NCBI RefSeq assembly: GCF_004745955.1
Contig: NZ_SRLD01000009.1
Location: forward strand, 1-64,000
Direction: 5' to 3'
Source of the DNA: Hymenobacter elongatus
GTDB lineage: Bacteria > Bacteroidota > Bacteroidia > Cytophagales > Hymenobacteraceae
DNA: 64,000 bases
The notes under the pieces are model-generated. The model was not told the origin of the DNA. It saw only the letters and a program-made list of their open reading frames with translations, and did no database searches. The position numbers and the translations under genes were made by a program. Shown here in pieces: positions 60,096 through 64,000 of this stretch (position 1 is the first letter of the stretch; the number at the start of each line of letters is the position of its first letter).

Positions 60096-60533
60096 CTACA
60101 ACTCTTTGCGCATGAGGAAGTGCGGAATACTGCCGAACAGCGTGTGCGACGAAGCCACAAGGTGGTAGCCCTGGCGCTGATAGAAGGCCACCGCCGACTC
60201 GCGGGCGTGCAGCACACACTCGGTGAGGCCCAACTGGCGGGCTGCCTGCTCCAGATAGTCCAGCAGCTGCCGCCCCACGCCCTGGCCCTGATACGTCGGA
60301 TCGACGGCCATGTAGCGCACCTGGGCCTGGCCGGGAGCTGCCGGATGCAGGCGGGCCACCCCGGCTACCTGGCCATCGGGCGCGGTGAACAGGGCGTGAA
60401 TGGTGGCCGGATGGTCGTCGTCGTCGGCACGCTCGGAGCCGGGCGGCTGCTGCCAGGGCTGGCGCAATACTTGGTAGCGCAGCTGGTAGTAGGCCGCAAA
60501 GTCGGTGGGGGAGTGGGGCGGGCGAACGGGCAT
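60096..60533 (-). CDS. GNAT-family N-acetyltransferase
   Basis: The 145-residue enzyme has the GNAT acetyl-CoA site: VRYMAVDPTYQGQGVGRQLLDYLEQAA (Q-x-x-G-x-G/A motif QGQGVG) and the C-terminal AVAFYQRQGYHLV strand-helix pair. It resembles the ElaA/YjcF-type small acetyltransferases (ALFTAPDGQVAGVARLHP); the acceptor is unknown. ATG at 60531-60533 (MPVRPP) is preferred to an in-frame extension to 60692 that would overlap the yajQ promoter. It is divergent from yajQ. Confidence 0.88.
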   Translation of the reverse strand: MPVRPPHSPTDFAAYYQLRYQVLRQPWQQPPGSERADDDDHPATIHALFTAPDGQVAGVARLHPAAPGQAQVRYMAVDPTYQGQGVGRQLLDYLEQAARQLGLTECVLHARESAVAFYQRQGYHLVASSHTLFGSIPHFLMRKEL

Positions 60534-60602
60534 AGCGCAAGGTACGCAACGAATAGCGCCGGGGAAGGCTGAAAATCTGCGCGGGTTGCGCCCGGCATTT
60601 GG

Positions 60603-60610
60603 TACTTTTG
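60603..60610 (+). promoter_or_regulatory. Bacteroidota-type -7 promoter box of yajQ
   Basis: TACTTTTG matches TAnnTTTG exactly, about 100 bp before the yajQ ATG. A TTG at 60585 is somewhat too close (15 bp) to be a normal -33 element. Confidence 0.45.
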
Positions 60611-60711
60611 CCCTTCGCTCCCGTACGCATACGTCTACTCGTAGCCGTCGGCTCATCTGTGAGGCCAGTACCCCGCATGCGGCGCACACCATCTACCCCA
60701 ACCCAACGCAT

Positions 60712-61206
60712 ATGCCTTCTTTCGACATCGTCAGCAAAGTAGACCCCCAAACTCTGGAAAACGCGGTGAATACCGCCATTAAGGAACTGCAGACGCGCTA
60801 CGACCTGCGCGATACCAAGGGTGGTATCGAACTGGACAAGAAAGCCAATACCATCCAGCTCAGCTCCGAGAACTCTATGCGGGTGAAGGCGCTGGAGGAT
60901 ATTCTGCTGGGCCGGGTAGTGAAGCAGGGACTCGACGGAACCTGCCTCGACTTTTCGGCCGATGAGCAGGCGTCCGGGTCCTTGGTCAAAAAAACGGTGA
61001 AGGTGCGCGCCGGCATCGATAAGGATACGAGCCGCAAGATCATGAAGCTCATCAAGGACAGCAAAATCAAAGTTGATGCCCAGGGTCAGGATGAGCAGGT
61101 GCGGGTATCGGCCAAGAAAATCGATGACCTCCAGCAGATCATTGCCTTATTGCGGCAGAACGCCACCGACATTGGGCAGCCCCTGCAGTTCGTAAACATG
61201 AAATAA
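60712..61206 (+). CDS. yajQ: YajQ-family nucleotide-binding protein
   Basis: The 164-residue protein matches YajQ/XC_3703 almost end to end: MPSFDIVSKVD, ENAVNTAIKELQTRYDLRDTKGGIELD, LEDILLGRVVKQGLD, GIDKDTSRKIMKLIKDSKIKVDAQGQDEQVRVSAKKIDDLQ and QPLQFVNMK. Two ferredoxin-like domains are expected. Family members bind cyclic di-GMP or nucleotides and modulate transcription or phage functions in some species; the role here is not known. ATG at 60712. TerC follows 80 bp later on the same strand, possibly in one transcript. Confidence 0.95.
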   Translation: MPSFDIVSKVDPQTLENAVNTAIKELQTRYDLRDTKGGIELDKKANTIQLSSENSMRVKALEDILLGRVVKQGLDGTCLDFSADEQASGSLVKKTVKVRAGIDKDTSRKIMKLIKDSKIKVDAQGQDEQVRVSAKKIDDLQQIIALLRQNATDIGQPLQFVNMK

Positions 61207-61286
61207 GCCGGCCCCGACAAGCTGGTTTTACTCAGCTTTGCTGGCCGCTCGCTCATTCCCGATTTCTCATCTTTACCCCCAGCTCT

Positions 61287-62051
61287 GTGTTCGATATTTC
61301 TGCCTTTTCCAGTCCGCAAACATGGATCAGTTTGCTCACGCTGACGTTCATGGAAATCGTGCTGGGCATTGACAACATCATCTTCATTTCCATCGTCGTC
61401 AACCGGCTGCCGCGCGAACAGCACAAGCGAGGCCGCACCATTGGCCTGATGCTGGCCTTGCTGTTCCGCATCGGGCTGTTGCTCAGTATTTCCTGGATTG
61501 TGAGCCTGAAAGAGCCGCTATTCACGCTGAATTTGCCCTTCCTGGAGCCCAATTTCGGTATATCGGGCCGGGACATTATTCTGCTGCTGGGGGGCTTGTT
61601 TCTGCTGGGCAAGAGCACCACTGAAATTCATACCAAGCTGCAAGGCGAAGAAGATGGCGGCGGCACCGGCAAGTACGACAGTCTGCTGCGCGTCATCGTG
61701 CAGATCATCATCATCGATATCGTCTTCTCCTTCGATTCCATTCTGACCGCCGTGGGCCTGGTCGATAACGTCCTGGTGATGATTCTGGCCGTTATTCTGG
61801 CTATGGGCGTCATGCTGGCTTTCTCGGGCTACATTGCCGACTTCGTCAACAAAAACCCGACAATCAAAATGCTGGCGCTGTCGTTCCTGATTATGATCGG
61901 TATTATGCTGGTAATGGAGGCTTTCCACAAGGAGATTCCGAAGGGCTACGTTTACTTCGCCATGTTCTTCTCCCTGCTCGTGGAAACCCTCAATATGCGC
62001 CTGCGCAAGAAGACGACCCCCGTACATCTGCGCGACTCTCAGTTCGACTAA
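61287..62051 (+). CDS. TerC-family membrane protein
   Basis: The 254-residue protein has about seven membrane segments and TerC landmarks: LTLTFMEIVLGIDNIIFISIV with acidic residues in the first helix, LLLGGLFLLGKSTTEIH, and IIIIDIVFSFDSILTAVGL with the second acidic pair. TerC/YoaE/YgdQ proteins are linked to manganese export or metalation of secreted proteins, and to tellurite resistance. No other ter genes are nearby, so a manganese role is more likely than a tellurite operon. The start is GTG at 61287; no in-frame ATG before the first helix. A terminator follows at 62093. Confidence 0.93.
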   Translation: MFDISAFSSPQTWISLLTLTFMEIVLGIDNIIFISIVVNRLPREQHKRGRTIGLMLALLFRIGLLLSISWIVSLKEPLFTLNLPFLEPNFGISGRDIILLLGGLFLLGKSTTEIHTKLQGEEDGGGTGKYDSLLRVIVQIIIIDIVFSFDSILTAVGLVDNVLVMILAVILAMGVMLAFSGYIADFVNKNPTIKMLALSFLIMIGIMLVMEAFHKEIPKGYVYFAMFFSLLVETLNMRLRKKTTPVHLRDSQFD

Positions 62052-62092
62052 ACAAGTCCGATGGCTGGCCGCCAAAACGGCCAATGCTAGTA

Positions 62093-62130
62093 AAAAAAGC
62101 CTGCTTCCACTATCGGAAGCAGGCTTTTTT
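62093..62130. terminator. Bidirectional terminator, terC/DnaJ-like genes
   Basis: Perfect 16-bp stem AAAAAAGCCTGCTTCC / GGAAGCAGGCTTTTTT with a 6-base loop between convergent genes; the strongest terminator in the window. Confidence 0.85.
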
Positions 62131-62158
62131 GTGGGTTCTTCGGGCCGCCCAGTTACTT

Positions 62159-62914
62159 TCAAAGCACAATGATGGCTACCAGCGCTCCGACCACCGTGGC
62201 TATGAGGGCGACATTGACGCGGGCGGCGTCGCTGAGCAATTGCCCCTGGGTGAGCCCGGCTAGCAGGAGCAGCAGGCCGGTAAGGACGAATAAGGTATGG
62301 TACCTGAACAGCACCGCTACCTCGGTGCCATCGGGTAGGCGCGCACTCCGGATAAAGCCAAAAAGCCGGGATACGTGCACGTATAGGGGCGAGGTAGTTA
62401 GCTCCTGCGGCGTCCGGAAGCGGCCCTCGCTAGTCACGATGGTATAGATGTCGTCGCGGGCATCATAGACGACTGCTCCACTGGTGAAAGTGGCTGTCGC
62501 TTCATGTTGAAATCCGTAGTAATCGAGCACTACCAGCACTGCCAGCAGCAGCAGCACCTTGCCCCAAAGTCTGATCGGAGCCTGATAGGGCCGAAAGTCG
62601 ATGGCCGTAGCGCGCTGCCGCTGAAACGGGGCCCGCGCCTGGGGCCGCGGCGACACGGGCGGTAGTGGACTAGCTAGTACCGCCCGGCGCGGCGGGTTTC
62701 GAGTAGCCCAGAGCAGCGCATCGTAGCCCTGTCGCCGGGTGGGGTTGCTCAATACATCGTAGGCCTCGTTCACGACCAGAAACTGCTGGTGAGCCTGTGG
62801 GTCGGTGGTGCGGTCGGGGTGGGTGCGCAACACCAGCCGGCGGTAGGCTCGTCGAATCTCGTCGGCAGTAGCCTGCTCCCCTACGCCCAGCGCCTGGTAA
62901 TGAGTGCGCATCAT
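62159..62914 (-). CDS. J-domain membrane protein
   Basis: The 251-residue protein begins with a complete J domain (about 4-68: YQALGVGEQATADEIRRAYRRLVLRTHPDR), with the HPD motif at about 33-35 needed to stimulate DnaK ATPase. A proline-rich linker follows, then one membrane segment (about 118-135), a soluble loop and two terminal membrane segments. It is a DnaJ-like co-chaperone tethered to the inner membrane, not a full DnaJ (no zinc fingers). It overlaps the upstream gene by one base (TGATG), so translation is coupled. Client unknown. Confidence 0.9.
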   Translation of the reverse strand: MMRTHYQALGVGEQATADEIRRAYRRLVLRTHPDRTTDPQAHQQFLVVNEAYDVLSNPTRRQGYDALLWATRNPPRRAVLASPLPPVSPRPQARAPFQRQRATAIDFRPYQAPIRLWGKVLLLLAVLVVLDYYGFQHEATATFTSGAVVYDARDDIYTIVTSEGRFRTPQELTTSPLYVHVSRLFGFIRSARLPDGTEVAVLFRYHTLFVLTGLLLLLAGLTQGQLLSDAARVNVALIATVVGALVAIIVL

Positions 62915-63345
62915 CAGGCGGGGCCGCCCGCCGTGGTCAGGATTTCAGCCAGCGCGGCCAGCTGGCTCTGTACGCGTTGGGTGGCCAGCTCCAGAATGCG
63001 GCGGTTCAACTCGGAGCGATGCTGCCGGTAAAAATCCTGCTCTGCCCGTGTGAACAGCCCCATGATGCTGCCTATAATGGTGTAGCGGAGCTTCACGTTG
63101 CGGCCCAGCAGTTCGGCCACCGTGCGGTGCTGCTCGGTCGCGTCGCGGGCAATGAAAGCCATGTGGTGTTCCTGTATAAAATCAGCCACTATGGTCAGCA
63201 GCAGCTCATTTTGCAGCTTAAGCACGGGCCGTAGCGTACGGTGCTGAAAGTCACCGGTGGTTGAGTCCGGCTCAGTCGGTAGCGGGGTTGTCAGGTGCGG
63301 GCGCAGGGCCAGTAGGGCTTCGTCGGGAGATGCGGACGTCATCAT
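62914..63345 (-). CDS. Hypothetical protein coupled to the J-domain gene
   Basis: The 143-residue protein is helical and soluble (KLQNELLLTIVADFIQEHHMAFIARD, ELLGRNVKLRYTIIGSIMGLFTRAEQDFYRQHRSELNRRILELATQRVQ). I do not recognise the family. Its stop overlaps the start of the J-domain gene (TGATG), implying a two-gene operon and possibly a functional link. Start ATG at 63343-63345 (MMTSASPDEALL) is chosen; the in-frame extension to 63423 is arginine-rich and unlike a signal peptide. Confidence 0.65.
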   Translation of the reverse strand: MMTSASPDEALLALRPHLTTPLPTEPDSTTGDFQHRTLRPVLKLQNELLLTIVADFIQEHHMAFIARDATEQHRTVAELLGRNVKLRYTIIGSIMGLFTRAEQDFYRQHRSELNRRILELATQRVQSQLAALAEILTTAGGPA

Positions 63346-63373
63346 AGAAGGACAGGAGATAGTAAAGAACCGA

Positions 63374-63406
63374 AAAACCCGCCCGGCGCGGGGCCAGACG
63401 GGTTTT
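63374..63406 (-). terminator. Terminator of the M36 protease gene
   Basis: Stem AAAACCCG / CGGGTTTT with a 17-base GC-rich loop, A-rich on the left as expected for leftward termination. It lies 28 bp past the stop at 63434. Confidence 0.65.
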
Positions 63407-63433
63407 GTATACGCACGTAGCAAGAAGCAGGAC

Positions 63434-64000
63434 TTAGTGCTGCACCATTACCTTTTTGGTAATTGTGCCTTCTGAGGTAGTCAGGCGCACCACGTAGATG
63501 CCGTTGGCCAGCTCGGTGGTGCTCAGGCGAATTCCTTCGGCCTGAATACGCGCCGCCGAAGCCGAGGCCGTCAGAACGGTGCGGCCGAGCAGCGTCAGCA
63601 GCTCCACCTTCACTGGCACAGAGCTGCTTACCTGCGTGCGCACGGTCAGCTGATTCTGAGCCGGGTTAGGATACACCTCTACCAGCTTTTCGTTCAGGGC
63701 TTTCTGCGTGCTTAGCACAGTTGGCAGCTGGAAGCCGGCGGCGTTGTCGGTGAGCGAGCTGCTGCTGCCCTGCACAGCGTTTGCGCCCATGCCCCGACGG
63801 GCAAATACCTGCCAGATCAGAGCGGAGTTAGCGGCCCCGTTGTTAATGGTATCGGCCTTTAGGATGGCGTTGCGGCCGTCCAGGAAGCCGGGACTGCACT
63901 TCTGCAGCTTGCAGCCGTCGAGCACCAGTTGCAGCGCAATGTTGTTGCCGCCGGTAGCCGCCGTCAGATCATTATTGTAGCCGTGGCGGTTGATGAGAGC
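63434..64000 (-). CDS. M36 (fungalysin) metalloprotease with T9SS domain, partial
   Basis: Only the 3' part of the gene is here; the frame is open to the window end, so residues before it are missing. The visible part begins in the M36 C-terminal region (HGYNNDLTAATGGNNIALQLVLDG, then KLQKCSPGFLDGRNAILKAD, then IWQVFARRGMGANAVQGSSSS). A T9SS type A sorting domain follows (VEVYPNPAQNQLTVRT to TKKVMVQH). M36 enzymes are secreted zinc metallopeptidases; the HExxH site lies outside the window. It should be exported by the same T9SS as the M43 proteases near 12-15 kb. The frame is intact within the window. Confidence 0.88.
   Translation of the reverse strand, partial: ALINRHGYNNDLTAATGGNNIALQLVLDGCKLQKCSPGFLDGRNAILKADTINNGAANSALIWQVFARRGMGANAVQGSSSSLTDNAAGFQLPTVLSTQKALNEKLVEVYPNPAQNQLTVRTQVSSSVPVKVELLTLLGRTVLTASASAARIQAEGIRLSTTELANGIYVVRLTTSEGTITKKVMVQH

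Noticed and set aside
61287..62051. A tellurite-resistance (ter) operon
   Set aside because: Only a TerC-family gene is present, with no terD/terZ-type neighbours, so a manganese-related role is more likely.

Overview
This 64 kb window looks like chromosome from a member of the Bacteroidota, most likely a Hymenobacter-like species (family Hymenobacteraceae). The evidence is high-GC coding sequence, many secreted proteins ending in type IX secretion (T9SS) sorting domains (YPNPA... motifs followed by a beta-sandwich tail), almost no Shine-Dalgarno sequences, several exact TAnnTTTG (-7) promoter boxes, and typical Bacteroidota genes (M43 and M36 proteases with sorting domains, metallophosphoesterase/outer-membrane barrel fusions, delta-60 and FG-GAP surface proteins). 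The genus is inferred from style, not from a marker gene. No rRNA, tRNA or CRISPR array was seen.

Layout. 0-1.6 kb: an AT-rich gene of unknown function cut near its 3' end by an IS element with 20-bp inverted ends. 1.7-9 kb: an HD/Pycsar-effector-like membrane protein, a metallophosphoesterase fused to an outer-membrane barrel, an outer-membrane protein and a small STAS-like protein. 9-12 kb: ppk1 with a SixA-like phosphatase. 12-15.6 kb: two tandem M43 metalloproteases exported by T9SS. 16-21 kb: hflX, a lipoprotein cytochrome c, a glycosyltransferase/rfbC pair and murF. 21-25 kb: two large T9SS-type surface proteins. 26-32 kb: omega-amidase and methionine aminotransferase (methionine salvage), then an eight-PAS histidine kinase. 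32-46 kb: msrA, a HExxH-propeller-barrel protein, a fasciclin protein, an aldo/keto reductase, a DsbA-like protein, a dipeptidase, a delta-60 surface protein and an orphan ABC ATPase. 46-48.8 kb: a phytase-like lipoprotein and a radical SAM protein. 49-52.7 kb: an accessory region with a 21-bp tandem array, an AT-rich two-gene operon, a duplicated mfd 3' end and hicBA. 52.7-64 kb: mfd followed by ordinary housekeeping genes, ending in the 3' part of an M36 metalloprotease gene.

Three structures stand out. First, positions 49020-49370 hold a gap-free 21-bp-period array whose core is the palindromic class AACYRGTT; read on the + strand it encodes heptads of the type N-[Q/W]-F-x-x-D-P, and it starts about 0.25 kb from a divergent radical SAM gene. 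It is either a repetitive peptide gene or a DNA-site array. Second, the 3' end of mfd is present twice, with the hicBA toxin-antitoxin pair between the copies and an AT-rich two-gene operon (a soluble protein plus a four-helix membrane protein) next to it; this looks like an insertion hot spot. Third, a family of long palindromic elements (at least nine copies, often with GAAGCTGTTTA-type ends and GTCATGCTGAGCGCAG-type arms) is scattered through the intergenic gaps, mostly just after gene ends.
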